Positions 21,161 through 33,039 are shown, numbered from the stretch's first letter. The stretch is 64,000 nt of DNA from Rosa chinensis (GCF_002994745.2 NC_037090.1:16108001-16172000); one strand, 5' to 3'. The notes: a model not told the origin generated them from the sequence alone. Program-made: numbers and translations.

Positions 21161-21990
21161 GGTCTGGTTTTGTTGCTATTATGAGAAATGGAAATTTTAG
21201 AGAGATTGGCTACGTAGGCTATTTGACCTAAAGCATCAAAATGAGTAAGAATTATTTCACATATTTAGCATATTTTTATTCTCACTAATCCAATTTTAAA
21301 TAAAATGACAACTTTACCCTTAATTTAATTAATAAACTACATTGTATGTCACTCACCATCAATCTCTCTCTCCTCTCTCTTTGATCACCGTGACTGCTCT
21401 CTCTCCTCTCTCTTTCCCTCTGTGAATCAGCAGTGACTTTTCTCTCTCTCCGATCTGAACAGTCGCGACGCCACCACCAAATGGAATCACTGTGAGCTCT
21501 CTCTCTCTCTCTCTGCGAATCACCGAGACTTTTCTCTCTCTCTCTCTAATATGAACAGCCGCAAATGATCGATCCAAGGAATAGAGGAGGAGGGGTCGTC
21601 GACGTCGTCATCGTTGCAAACGGCGTCTTTGAGGTGGTTGAAGTGGCGTCAGAGGTCGTAGAACTTGCGTTTGTATATCTGAGGAGTGAGGCGGTGGAGG
21701 TTGGAACTACGCTTGAGGAATTAGGCGGCAACAGAATCCCAGCTCTGAGTGTCGTAGCAGCGAACGATGTAGGAGAGGAGGAGCTCCTCCAACGTCGTCT
21801 ATGTTGTTGCGGTGGTTTGTTTCTCCGAAATATTGGGCTTATCTATAACAAAAAATAATCATCTAATCCAAAATTTGATTTCAATTTGGGATGTTGCTAG
21901 TTAGTGATTGTTTTGTTTATTATGATTTGATTGGGGTGGTGACTCTCGGTTTGATTTTTGTTTGTGTAGATTTTTTGTTTAGCGTGTTGT
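21161..21990. other. CT/GA-rich intergenic region
   Basis: From 21360 to 21550 there are repeated (CT)n runs, 10-20 bp each, inside longer near-repeats (CTCTCTCCTCTCTCTTTCCCTC). The GC-rich stretch 21565-21855 has frames of biased composition on both strands but no protein I recognise. The flanks at 21215-21350 and 22735-22850 may be diverged termini of an old Mutator-like element; unproven. Confidence 0.4.
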
Positions 21991-21991
21991 T

Positions 21992-22028
21992 AAAATGAGA
22001 TAGCCCTTTCAAAAAAAAATGCGATAGC
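21992..22028 (+). repeat. A-tail micro-insertion with 13-bp target duplication
   Basis: AAAATGMGATAGC occurs at 21992-22004 and 22016-22028 with one mismatch. Between them is CCTTTCAAAAA, the same TTC-A(n) ending seen in the other micro-insertions. Confidence 0.55.
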
Positions 22029-22224
22029 ATGTTTTTTAATCATCTGTGGCACGTCCAGTTTCTCCATCTCAATAGGATAACTTTAGGACCACTTCTTCTC
22101 AAAAGCATGAACTTTAGAATCCCTCTTCGGAGGTATTATTTGCCCCCTAAATCAATTTATTTTTTGGTAAAATGGGGGCAGATGGCCTAGAAGAAAAGAA
22201 AAAAGAAGAAGAAAAAAAAAAAAG

Positions 22225-22600
22225 GTTTTATCGAGGGCAATAGAGGTCTGTTAAATGTCTATTGGTGGGCAATAGACATCTATTGGAGGGCAATAAATGT
22301 TTTGAATTGATGTAATCTCCTCGTTTTTTTTCTTAATCAAAGTTTTGTTTGTCTAATTTTATGGATATTGGTTCTCATTTCGGTAACCGAAAGTTCTATT
22401 GGGGGCAATAGACGTCTAGTGGGGGATAATACAGGTTCATTCAGGGGGCAATAAACCCCTTTGGCCCCATATGAGATCTCCGACAACATCTTTGGAGACT
22501 TCCGGCGAGGTTTCATAAACCTTTATTGCCCCTCCAATAAAGGTCTATTGGGGGCAATAGAGGTTTATTGCCTCTCTATTGGGGGGGGGGGGGACCAAAT
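22225..22600. repeat. Dispersed array of the TCTATTGGGGGCAATAGA palindromic motif
   Basis: At least eight complete or partial copies of TCTATTG-GGGG-CAATAGA, whose arms TCTATTG and CAATAGA are inverted repeats around a G run. Spacing is irregular. The same motif array occurs in the Mutator-like element at 30480-30900, so the two regions share an origin. Confidence 0.7.
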
Positions 22601-22659
22601 TCCGGCGATAGGAGACTGAATGACTGGACTCCGGTGAAGTCTCATATGGCTTCTCTCTA

Positions 22660-22663
<4 letters not shown>

Positions 22664-22714
<51 letters not shown>
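22664..22714. repeat. (CT)n microsatellite
   Basis: An essentially pure CT dinucleotide run of more than 20 units, preceded by a G homopolymer at 22580-22593. Confidence 0.95.
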
Positions 22715-22716
<2 letters not shown>

Positions 22717-23086
22717 GTAACAAGGGGGTGAGGGTAAAATAGTCTAAATTTTTTTTAAAAAAAAAAAACATAATTGGATATTAGGGAAGACCTTATTAGA
22801 GTCTTCATGGATAAGGGGGAATTAAAAAAAATTCTAAAAATTAAGGTAAATGGACAAAAACCCCAAACATGTTTCCGTGTTCAGTTTGGAATTCTAGCAT
22901 TTCCATCTAGAGGTAGGATTACGGTTCCGTTTAAGAAGACTAGGGAAAGTGTGATTTTTTCCCCTTTTTTTTTCATTTCTTTTCTAATTTTTGTTAAATT
23001 AGTTTATGAAATGGGCTATCGCCTTATTTGTGATGTTTCTAGCGTTTTTATTGGATGACGGTGATTTAGCATGACACACTTAATTA

Positions 23087-23135
23087 ATTGATATTTGGTG
23101 TTTTTTTTTTTTTTGAAATATTGATATTTGGTGTT
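23087..23135 (-). repeat. A-tail micro-insertion with 16-bp target duplication
   Basis: ATTGATATTTGGTGTT is repeated exactly at 23087-23102 and 23120-23135. The 17 intervening bases read ATTTC plus twelve A on the minus strand. Confidence 0.7.
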
Positions 23136-23214
23136 AAAGGACTTAAATCTGAGTTGCGAAGTTTTGAAACTTTTTTCTTGTTCTTCAAAGTGCAAGAGTG
23201 GAAGGGCAACATCA

Positions 23215-23435
23215 TCTTTAGAGTATCTTTAGCCGACTCTATTTTGACTCCATAGCAATTTTGGAGAGCATGTTTATTTTTTTATCTATTTTAGCAGCTA
23301 CACCAGACTCTTAAGGGGCTATCTATTATAACTTTTAACTATTTTGATCGAGATGAGGCTCTCTATAATTTAAAACATTCATTTTAAGTTATTTTATATA
23401 ATTTTTAAAAGACTAGCATAGCTAAAAATGCATGT
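23215..23435. mobile_element. Possible small MITE
   Basis: The segment starts TAGAGTATCTTTAGCCGACTC and ends near AGCATAGCTAAAAATGCATG, giving weak inverted similarity between its ends. The content is AT-rich and non-coding. No target duplication is clear, so this is tentative. Confidence 0.3.
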
Positions 23436-23439
23436 TTTG

Positions 23440-23850
23440 ATTATTGTTGACCTTTTGTGGTCCTGCTGGTGCCTCATTACATAACACCACTTATCTAGTG
23501 ATGACGTTGTTCACCCGCATTTATCACGAGTAGTCACTACTCAGGAGGCGAAGTTGGCTCGAGTATTTGTTATTCCTTCATGGGTTAGAGCCACTACTCA
23601 GTTGGTACGCCGACACTTCCTTACCAACGATGTTGGCGTTTCGTCGAATCTTGAGTCTCTTTGGTCGGTATGACCATTTTCCTTGCCTCATGGTGTACCG
23701 GAAATCTAGTAGCTTTATTTGGAAGTGGTATTTAGGCCTTTTGGTCTGACCTTATTGTAAGTGGTGAGTGGTCCATTAGTGGCCTTGATTGTAGCATGCA
23801 TACCGCTTGTAACTTTTTTCATATGAATGCAATTATTTGATCAAAAAAAG
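23440..23850 (+). mobile_element. Possible 3' end of a LINE
   Basis: A non-AT-rich stretch with broken coding-like frames ends CTTGTAACTTTTTTCATATG, AATGCAATTATTTGATCAAA and an A run. This is the look of a plant LINE 3' untranslated end. No reverse transcriptase is visible, so this would be a 5'-truncated copy. Confidence 0.35.
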
Positions 23851-25323
23851 ATTATAGGATTTAGGAGGATACCTCATTTCATGTCCAGTACTCTAAGGAA
23901 GTTTGAGGGAATTCAACATATAACTTGTTGAGTCGGTCATTAATTTGGTGTTCGAAAGTTTTTTGATGACTAAACTATCTAAAAGTATTAAAGTAAAATT
24001 GTGAAATGCTCTAGAAGTTTTTTGGTTTATTCTTCACCAAAAACTTGTATTACATTTGGAGCATGCGATGTTCTGAACTTTAAGTCGTTAAATTAACCTT
24101 TTTACTAATTCAATAGTTGAATTAAAAGTTCAATCCCTGAAACGTTAAATTAACCTTTTTACTAATTCAATATAGTTGAAAAACTCTCTTAAAAATTCAA
24201 TCCTTGGAAACATATTAGAGAGTTTGAAAAATTTATTCATATTATATTGTTTACCAAATGAAGATTTTTATACATATCCAAAAGGTTAACTTATGGTATT
24301 CTTGGGAGTAGAGATCACAAATTCACAATGAGTTCATACTTCATAGCAGGCGTAGGTTAACCTGAAGTTTTCGAACCATAGAAAAAAGTTTAGCCTGAAG
24401 GAAGTTGGTATATGATAACATATCATCTTACTCAAGTATTTTGAGACGAAATCAGATATCCTTCTGTTACTGCACTGGAGTACTAGTTATCCATTGACGT
24501 GATATATTTGCCAACGGCAGATTGCATGAAGTTAAAGCCAGCTGCCAAATCTAGTGTGTGACGTCAGGTCTCAGTCACAAAAGTCTTTAACTTAATTACT
24601 CTTCTGGGTAACTAAAAAATTTACAGGTTCAACTCAAAGCCAGTAAAGAGTAATTAGTTGTGAAAGCAAAACTCCCATCTATCGTTTCAATCATTCACTT
24701 CTTTCCACGAAAATTGAATATATAATCCTGCAGAATCTTGCTAGTTGATCTCGCTAATTGTGATAGAGTACATATAAGTCCATTTAACCATAATGCACCA
24801 TCACCATCACCATCACCATCACCCTTAATTATACCCTTTCAGGCCTGCAAACCGGCCAGCAAACTAAGTACACGTACATTACGTACATTATTCCCCTGCA
24901 TAGTTCATGAGTAATAACGAGGATCGATAAGCATATATATATATGATGGTACACTTGGTATTTGACATGTAGAGATAGATATTACTTCGCATATATGACA
25001 TCATTAATTTTTCCTGAAGTACTGAGATACGATACATTGGCATGCATATGGTACCAGTAAGGTTAGGCTTTTTGGGTTTAACTAGGTTGAATTTTGAGTT
25101 CGAGTACTACTTCCAGGTGGTATGTGCAGCTATGGCAGCGAGGAAAGGAATCTACTACATATCTGGCCTCGTTATATATCATAAAGGAACCGAACCATCT
25201 AAGCTGTGGAGTGACGTACCTATACCTTGCTAGCTCTAGCTGCTGCCTATGATATCCACTGTAAGACGGCGCTGTCAGCTATCTGCCACTCTCACACCTG
25301 GGGATGTCTTAGGCTCTAATGAG

Positions 25324-25361
<38 letters not shown>

Positions 25362-25580
25362 AAGACTAAGAGACAGTGTAATAATTATAGGGAAATATTG
25401 GCTGCAAGAGTAATGATTTGTGAGCTAACTAATAACTAGGGTTCACACTTGACTGCATCCTCTGGTCCATCTATAAATTGTCCGGGTTCGCAAGAAAGTG
25501 TCTCATTTACAGCAAGCGAGAAATCTCTTGTACTACAGCTGGTTCTCTCTGCAGTTAGGTTTAATTAATTAAGCACTACA
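23851..25580. other. Intergenic region upstream of the CLE gene
   Basis: No gene seen. It contains (ATCACC)n at 24795-24822, a repeated TTAAATTAACCTTTTTACTAATTCAATA at about 24090 and 24147, a (CT)n run at 25328-25352, and a TATA-like CTATAAATTG near 25471, about 110 bp before the CLE start codon. The last kilobase is the likely promoter. Confidence 0.5.
25469..25482 (+). promoter_or_regulatory. TATA-like box of the CLE gene
   Basis: CTATAAATTG lies about 110 bp upstream of the ATG at 25581, in a position that leaves a plausible 70-80 base 5' leader. Assigned by sequence and position only. Confidence 0.45.
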
Positions 25581-26055
25581 ATGGCGTCAAAGTCTATAGC
25601 TTTTTTTCTGGTTTTGGTTGTGGCTACCTGCAGCCTGGTGCTGATCATAGATGTCGAAGCTGCTGCTGGTCAGTATCTCTTTTCTTTCTCTCCCTCTCTA
25701 TTTCTTTGCCAAAGTTTGGTGGTTATTTTGGAGACTAAAGTTGTATAATGATGTCTTTACCAGATTGCAAGCTCTCAAATCTCGGTTGCTTTCCTGCTGA
25801 GGGTGTTGTTACTCTTGAGAGTACTCAAAACAGAAAGGTTTTCATCCAACCACTATAATCTAATCTATCCCGTTGATTAATTATACTAAATCGTTACTGA
25901 TCTTGGTTTGTTTGCATGCAAATACACAGATGGTTGCTGGTCTGAAAGAGAAGAAGGAGCTGCTTGTTGGTGTTACGTTGAGGAAGGTTCCATCTGGTCC
26001 GGATCCACTTCACCACAATGGGAATGCCCCCAAGAAGCCTCGCACTGATCCTTGA
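25581..26055 (+). CDS. CLE signalling peptide precursor, CLAVATA3-like (three exons)
   Basis: Exons 25581-25668, 25764-25837 and 25930-26055 give 95 residues. Residues 1-29 form a secretory signal peptide (MASKSIAFFLVLVVATCSLV, ending near EAAA). The variable middle includes NRKM just before the last exon. The CLE box near the C terminus is RKVPSGPDPLHHN, followed by GNAPKKPRTDP. In this family the box is cut out, hydroxylated and arabinosylated to a 12-13 residue ligand for CLV1-type receptor kinases. Three exons, a 95-residue length, NRKM and VPSGPDPLHH match Arabidopsis CLV3 (96 residues) better than the mostly intronless CLE genes. CLV3, which limits the shoot stem-cell pool, is therefore the best guess; another CLE close to CLV3/CLE40 is possible. 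Confidence 0.85.
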
Positions 26056-27472
26056 ATCCTAAGATCATTATATTCATTAGCCGCATAGATAAGTTAGTTA
26101 CCTAGCAAGCTAATGGACACTTTTTGTACCTAGCTAATATGCAAAATCGGACCTAGCTTTGGTATTTCAGAAGCGCTTGTGTTTTGTTTACCTGATAACC
26201 ATTACAAGTTGCTTGCTCTTTGAAATTTTGTAACCTCTACATGTACTTTGTTATTTTCTGTTTAATATATGATGCACTTCAATTATCGATCTCTGTTCTC
26301 TCGTAAGTGTTAACTGCTGATAAAGTTTAAAACTGGTTCTGTGTTAATTTGGACAAACTAGTTCCTTTAGAAAGACCTCTGAGATCTCTTTACCCAACAG
26401 ATTCATTGGCTGACATCACAGGCAGTACCACAGGTATATGTCACAGTTAAAACAAAGTCTATGTAAAACCTGCGGCTACTGTTTATCTAGGACCTGCAAA
26501 AAGAAATAAGAAACCTGCAGGTATTAGTGTTCGCAGTTGAAAAGTGACCATTTGTGGTCACAGCCCATTCCTGGATTAAATTGGAAAAGAATCGAGGGAT
26601 GGATGATGCCTGCATGAAGGGAAATGTACGTGACGGTGCTGACGTTAACTTGTGGCAGAAGGAGTAAATTCAACTCTTAAATATTAATATCTCCAACCCT
26701 ATTAATACTGCCAATAAAGCACCAACCACCAAGTATCCAACGAACCATGCACAAAGAAGATAAAGAAAAATAGCTAATTTCTGATAAACATAGGAAAATA
26801 TATTACCGTGTGGTCTTGCCTTTGGGCAAAACTTTGGCAAGGCATGTAGGGGCAGTAGGGCTGACCAATAAGGACAACTCATTTAGCATGACAAATGCCA
26901 AAATTTCTTTTTTTTTTTTTTTTTTTTGTCTGACAAAATATCTCATGTTTAGAAAAACAAAATTGTTCCTTTCAAAAAACAAAAAATAAAATTGCCAAAC
27001 CCGCCCGGATGTTCACAAATCTGTTCATCAGTCTGATCTGCTAGCCAAGATATTAGACATATCACATAATATACATACATAGGCCAGCTTAATTAGAGCA
27101 ATTTCTCTAAACTGGCCAATTTAAGGATATCTCCCAAGCCCTAGCAAGGACCCTTTTTTCCCCTCCCTGACGGGGTGCAGAGCAGCGAGATTATCTAAGC
27201 CAATCCTCTAGAATGTTGCGATGACTTAGAAAATTAACAGAAAAGAAAGAAAGAAAAAATCAAAAGTACAATGAAATAATATGAATTTTATCTATTCATC
27301 TCATTCGTTGAATGTGCATTTAGATTACGACACAGAGTACTTCTATATAATAACTAACGCGTCTTATAGGAATAACTCATACATGACAATTGATACATTT
27401 AATTAGGTTGTAATCTCGGAGCGAGCTAATTCGATCATACATGAGGATGCTTTGCATGTACTAGCCAGCCAG
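26056..27472. other. Intergenic region between the CLE and SAUR genes
   Basis: The first 250 bases are the likely 3' untranslated region of the CLE gene, with an AATATATGA-type polyadenylation signal near 26265. The rest is AT-rich with a T homopolymer at 26909-26927. No further gene or repeat structure is clear. Confidence 0.4.
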
Positions 27473-27928
27473 CTAGTACCCTTCCAGGGCAGTAAGAAAA
27501 TTATCATTAGATGCAACATCAAATCTACTTTGCTCCATCCTGCAGTTTTCAAGAATTGAATGCAATTCCTCAGGCCTGCAATGAACTTCAAGAGCACCTT
27601 TCTGTTGGAACCCATACTCGTCCTTGGCTTGCTCTAGCAATTCCATAAGTGCAGGGTCATTCAAGGACTCTAGCTTAGTCACAAACCTCGTTGTCTCCTT
27701 ACCCACAACTGCAAACACTGCAAAATGTCCTTCCTTGACATCTTCTGGTACAATTGCTGCTACCTCCAGTTTTTCATCACAGCCTCTGCAACGATGATCA
27801 GGAGGGCCTCTTGCAGTTAGCAGTGAGAGACCCTTTTGTAGCTTGCCGATTATGAGCCTGAGCTTCATTAAGCTACTGTCTTCTGCTTTCTTCATGTTCT
27901 TGGTCTGGGGAAACTGTTGTGGACACAT
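27473..27928 (-). CDS. SAUR family protein (copy 1)
   Basis: A single-exon frame of 151 codons, typical of intronless SAUR (small auxin-up RNA) genes. After a basic N-terminal helix (MKLRLIIGKLQKGLSLL) the SAUR core shows VPEDVKEGHFAVFAV, RFVTKLESLNDPALMELLEQ, AKDEYGFQQKGALEVHCRPE and the ELHSILE helix. SAUR proteins inhibit PP2C-D phosphatases and promote cell expansion. The start could be M1 or M12 (MKKAEDSS); the second also fits the family. The loop before VPEDV is longer than in short SAURs and contains CRGCDE. Its upstream DNA matches that of copy 2. Confidence 0.88.
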   Translation of the reverse strand: MCPQQFPQTKNMKKAEDSSLMKLRLIIGKLQKGLSLLTARGPPDHRCRGCDEKLEVAAIVPEDVKEGHFAVFAVVGKETTRFVTKLESLNDPALMELLEQAKDEYGFQQKGALEVHCRPEELHSILENCRMEQSRFDVASNDNFLTALEGY

Positions 27929-28289
27929 ATTACCAGCTTGTTTGAGTTTTGATGTCGAGCTTTGCGGTGAACATGGAAATTTATAGTGGGTGTGGGAAGG
28001 AAATCAAAACAAGAATTGGAATGGCGGAAGTTTCGTAGGGGTCAGTCATCAGTGTGGAGCCATTTCATGTAGTTGTGATCGACGACATGTCATTAAATGC
28101 CGAGCATGATAAGTCAATTCGAAATGTTGACCTCACCGCGGAACCCAGATGGCCAGGTCAGTGCTGAGTTTGCTTCACGAATTGTGGATTCGTGATCCGG
28201 AAGAGTTTGGTCTTGAGTCTTGACGTACCATGCATGCTGCCCATGCATATCAGATATTTGTACAGAATGAGAGTTAAATAACACGAAAC

Positions 28290-28473
28290 TGACATTGGTT
28301 AGCCTCTTCTTTATTCATAGAATTACTCACAAAATGAGTACATCTTTAGAGAAGAAGAATATCATCTTCTTGCATTGATGCCATTCCAAAGTTGCCAACA
28401 AATTAGAATTAGCATTTAACTTAAATTGCATGCGAGTAATTCTATGAATAGCAGAAGAGGCTAACCAATGTCA
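28290..28473. repeat. Inverted repeat with 40-base arms
   Basis: TGACATTGGTTAGCCTCTTC... (28290-28328) and its inverse ...GAAGAGGCTAACCAATGTCA (28434-28473) are nearly perfect over about 40 bases, separated by 105 bases. This could be a foldback element, a MITE or a hairpin precursor. No target duplication or mature-miRNA match is evident. Confidence 0.7.
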
Positions 28474-29671
28474 ATCCTTTTACCTTAGAATTTGAGGCTG
28501 GGACATGGTTCCTATATTGTCCGCCTCCGAGAAACTAATATCGTCTAATCCTCAATTCTTCATATATATGTGTGTGTGTGGTAATTAATAAATAAGTAAT
28601 ATAAAGTTTCTAAAGGTCCTAAATCTTTTATCTTAGTTTTACATATTTGTTGTTTTGCTATATATGTCACATCTATCTTTTTTAAAAAAAAAAATTTAGG
28701 AAGAGTTGGTAAGGCTGTCCTTAAGCCTTGATCATTATTGAAACTGCAAATACAAGGAGATGAGACATATTCCCTAAACCTCGTATTATAAAAAGCATCA
28801 AGAGAACGTCCCAAAATAATATTAGGCGTCTCTACAAATTCCATGTATTCTAACAAGCACATATTAGCAAAGAGTCAAAGAGTGCTATACTGGCTTCTCT
28901 GTTTGCTTTACAACTGTAGTTACATTCTGGAAAGCAACTCAGGCGAAGCCATACGTCAATAATTAATACCAGCTTTCCCACTCCCACTATGTTATCACCG
29001 AGAAATAAATCCAGTAACACTTAGTTTCATCATGTCACTAGAAGGTTGTGATTATTTGACGAAGTAAGGAACTCGCCGCAATACTAGGACAGACAAGGCA
29101 CACAAGGTGCTCAAACCGGAACAAACCCCTCTTCTTCCTACCAGATAATGAAAGATAGACTACTCGTAAAGTAAACTAGCTTGACATACATTATTAATTC
29201 TTTTCATAATTAAAATTTTTGGGGGCGACTCGAGGCTTAAGAAATCAAATATTTCAAATACCAAAAATTTGTTTTGGATCATTATTTGGAGTAGATTACA
29301 TCTTTACATTCAGTGTGCATCTTGTGCAAGTTCCTGCCTGTTTCCGGGATCATTTTTTTTTCCACCTAGTCAGAGTATATATGCTGATCTACGTACTTAG
29401 GGATCTTTGAGAGTCAGATAACTAGATAAGTATAAGAAAATTAAGTGCATGGCCGACTGGTAGTTGATGATGTGATGTGATTCAAAGTACTATTGCTTTG
29501 TCTGAAGAAAATATCACAAATATGAACACGTTGAACGACAATTCTCACCGACGCAACCGGACGAGACCTATGAAACAGTAACCAAGTACTGGGTAAACAT
29601 GTTAATTTAAGAAGTATCCATGAACCCACCGATAATGTGTGAGCTAACGATATGACTCAAATAGTCTATCT
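28474..29671. other. Intergenic region before nest 2
   Basis: No gene. The part at 28830-28940 (ATGTATTCTAACAAGCACAT onward) is repeated in diverged form at 35495-35585, a trace of the duplications described around the SAUR genes. Confidence 0.45.
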
Positions 29672-29910
29672 ATGATAAAAGGGTTTTTTGCACCAATAGT
29701 GTCTGGATACTTAGGAGACTGTCAGAATGATACCTGAACTTACAATGTTATCAATAAGTCCAGGTATCACAATTTTTCTTATCAACTTAATACCTCTGTC
29801 TATTTACCATCACGGTGCCATTAATCCAAGCATGTGAGACGCATGTGACGCATCGAATGATAATAAAAAGACTGATTTTCCCTAAATGTATGACTATATC
29901 TGACATTTTA

Positions 29911-31213
29911 GGGGCCGTGACCACTTACCCGATTTTAGGCTAAAAATTGTCCACTTACTCCACTAAGAGTTTTTTAACCTCATTTACCCAATTCAACAGT
30001 ATTTGACAGTATTGCCCTCATTTTAATTTCTAAATTGCACTCGTATCTATCTCTCTCTTTCATCCCTCCGATCTGGGTTTTCTCCCTCATCTCTCTCTCT
30101 CTCTCTCCCCGCAACGTGCCCGTTGCTGCGCTCCACAGAGACCGGACGACGCCGCAAAGGTCGGACGACGCCCCATAGGCCGAAGACGACGCCTCAGAGG
30201 CCGCATATCGAGGACTCTGTTGAGATCGGACGGCGACGAGCAGGGTCGATTTCGGCGATCTGGGCTTTCCGGTCTGCGGCGACGATTGCAGAAGCAGCAT
30301 CCACTCCTGAAGACGACAAAGCAGCTTTGGTCAGCCTACCTCGCCGGAGTCCAACACCGGGTAGGCGAGAAACGCGTCCGGTATTGATGTGGGTGCCCGA
30401 TCATTTTTCTGGGTGCCAAATTAATTTTTTTTTTTTAAGTAACATAAGAGGCAGAGGGAAAGAAAAAAGAAAAAAAAAATGTTTTGAATGTCAATTGGAG
30501 GCCAATAGAGAGAAATTCAATGTCTATTGGGGGCAATAGACGTCTAAAAATCACATTATTGTGGGGCAATAATATGTCTATTGACCCCCAATAGACCAAC
30601 ATAGTACACTACATTTCCACTCTATAAACACAAATAAACGTATCAGCTATCAAAAACATAATTCCCACAAATAATAACATAGAGTCAATAGATTATTGGG
30701 GGAATAACATAGAGTCAATAGATTACTGGGGGGGGGCAATAATATGTCTATTGCCCCCCAATAGACCAACATAGTACAGTACAATTCCACTCTGTAAACA
30801 CAATTAAACGTATCAGCTATCAAAAACATAATTCTCACAAATAATAACATAGAGTCAATAGATTATTGGGGAGCAATAATCTGATTACTGGGGGGCAATA
30901 ATATGGTCACCGGTCGCAGGATTCCGGTCACCGGTCGCAGGATTCCGGTCACCGGTCGCGGGATTCAGGTCACCGGTCACAGGAGTCGGCGCCCCGGCCA
31001 CTGGTCACCGGAGGCCGGCAAGGTGGAGGATGACTTTTCCCTCTAAGTGAAAAAGAAGGAGAGGGCAAAAAAGTCCCATAAAAAATATAAAAAAATAAAT
31101 TAGGTATTAGGGAAATAATCTCTTAGAGTGTTTTGGATAAATGGGGTTAAAAAACAGTTGGTGGAGCAAGTGCGCAATTTTTAAGCTGAAATTGGGTAAA
31201 TGATCATTTTCCC
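29911..31213. mobile_element. Mutator-like element MULE-2, nested in MULE-1
   Basis: Ends GGGGCCGTGACCACTTACCC at 29911 and inverse GGGTAAATGATCATTTTCCC ending 31213. Similarity continues inward for about 80 bases (TAAAAATTG...CACTTACTCCAC, TTTTTTAACC). The 9-bp target duplication GACATTTTA is exact at 29902-29910 and 31214-31222. Its interior has a GC-rich CGACG-repeat segment (30110-30370), the CAATAGA palindrome array (30480-30900) and a 21-bp-period run of GGTCACCGGTCGCAGGATTCC (30905-30980). Confidence 0.9.
30480..30905. repeat. CAATAGA palindromic motif array and a 150-bp duplication in MULE-2
   Basis: Multiple TCTATTGnnnnnCAATAGA units occur. A block of about 160 bp (GGGGCAATAATATGTCTATT, CAATAGACCAACATAGTACA, CACTCTATAAACACAA..., ACATAGAGTCAATAGATTAT) is present twice, at about 30561-30700 and 30733-30870. 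The motif is shared with 22225-22600. Confidence 0.75.
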
Positions 31214-32195
31214 GACATTTTACTTATTTTTAATATATTTTATAAAAAATAAAAATAAAAAATAAAATAAAAACCTATTTACCTTTTATTTTTTTAATAT
31301 TTTTTTTTTCTTCCTACAGTCTCGTCTTCTTCGTCTACCCTCTCTGCCTCTCAACTTCTTCCTCCTAAAAGCCCAGTTTCAAATGCAATCTCTCACTCTA
31401 GACTCTACTCTACCTCCATTACCATGCTTGACCTTTTCTCTGATATACCAACATGAATTTCTCTTCTCTAAACTCACGATATTAATTGGAAATATGTTTC
31501 AATTTGAATCAAGTAATTAAGGGTTCATTCTCAGTCCTCATGAACGTTTGGTGTATCTTTGGCGACAAATTTCTGGGTTCTTTGTTCTTGGTTTCTAGGT
31601 TTGTATGAGTATGAGTTTATGGGTTTCTTTTCTTATCAAACAATACTTGAATTAATCAATAAGAACTCAAGTCCAAAATTTGATCTTCAACAATTGATTA
31701 GATTTTTTTTTTCTGTTGGGTTCAAGAACATGAATGAATCAACATTGTTGTGATTCCTTTTTTTGCTTGGTTCAAGAACATGAAGATAATTCTTCTGGGT
31801 TCAAGTGTTACTAATTTGAATTTGTCTTCTCTAAATTCATGAAGATCATTTCCAATTCGTCTTCTTCCTCTACCAATTTCTCTTGATTAAAGTAAATATT
31901 TGGGCTTAGAAAACCTAGGTTGGCCTTGTGGATTTCTGTTGAGATTTTGAATAATTTGATTTTTTAGTTTCCGATTGTATTTTCTATAGTGATCTTATAT
32001 GAATCATATAGTGAAAATGCTTGATTTGTAATTGAATTTTGAAGATCTAGTTTTATATGGGTTGAAATTTTCCCAACATGTGGAGTCTGGAGAAGAGCAA
32101 CCAGTGTAGCCATGGAGAAGAGATTGGCATCTCTCTTTCTATAATCTGGGTGACTTTGTTCTTCTTTTTTTTAGAATGACTTTTTGTTCTTTTTA
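31214..32195. other. MULE-1 interior
   Basis: AT-rich, leader/intron-like sequence with repeated TGGGTTCAAGAACATGAA and AATTTCTCTTCTCTAAA-type phrases. No reading frame of known type. Confidence 0.4.
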
Positions 32196-33039
32196 AGGGG
32201 TTCTAGTTGGATCTCAAAATTTGTTATTTGAACTTCTCATACTTATTGGACCTCTAATTCACTTTTCTAAATACTTAAATAGCTAAGTGCACCTCCTTAA
32301 TTTTACAAAAATATCTTTGAACAATTAAATTTATTGTTCAACAATCTTTTGTTCTATTTTTTATCATCTCTATTAATTCAACTAAGAGAAGAAGAAGCAT
32401 AATCAATTGACCAAATTGCAGATTTGGACTGGTCAAGTCAAGTTTTAGGTATTAACACTGCTCGTGAGTCTTCTTGGTATTAACGCTCGAACTCGAAGAA
32501 GAGCCTTTCCTAAAAGCGAGATTCTTTGATGTTGGTTCCCCTGGTTCTATGAATCAATCCAATATTTTCGAGTGTCATAAGCCATGGAGAATTGAAGATA
32601 TAAGCTTTGAAGAAAGAGTTCAGGGAAGCAGCAGAATAAACTGAGAAATTACAAGTATTTTTTGTTACTGTTGCGTTCATCTATCCCTTCCAAAAGTTGA
32701 AACAAACAAGGAGTAGTTTTGCTTACAAGTATAAAGGCCAAACTTATCTAATTTCATCTTCAAAACATGAGACTTTAATAGAAAACAATAATAATTTAAA
32801 ATTTTCTACAAATATATCATCTCGCATCCAAGTATGGGAGATTGAAGGGAGAACATACTTTGAAAGTAAAAAGAAAAACGAACGACGTTGTCATGGGAGG
32901 TAAGAAGAGTTTTTTTTTTTTTTCTCTTTCTCTCTGTATCCTTATATGTCTTTTTATATGAGTTAACAAAGTCCAATAACTATTGAAAAATGATGAAGGT
33001 CCAAATAGAAAATTTAGAGGTCCAACTAGAACCCCACCC
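32196..33039. mobile_element. Mutator-like element MULE-3, nested in MULE-1
   Basis: Left end AGGGGTTCTAGTTGGATCTC, right end inverse GGGTGGGGTTCTAGTTGGACCTC. The 9-bp target duplication TTCTTTTTA is at 32187-32195 and 33040-33048. 844 bp with no transposase. Inside is a coding-like scrap (32460-32640) that I cannot identify. Confidence 0.82.

Noticed and set aside
24795..24822. CACCAT repeat as a coding His tract
   Set aside because: A short microsatellite with no open frame of any length around it.
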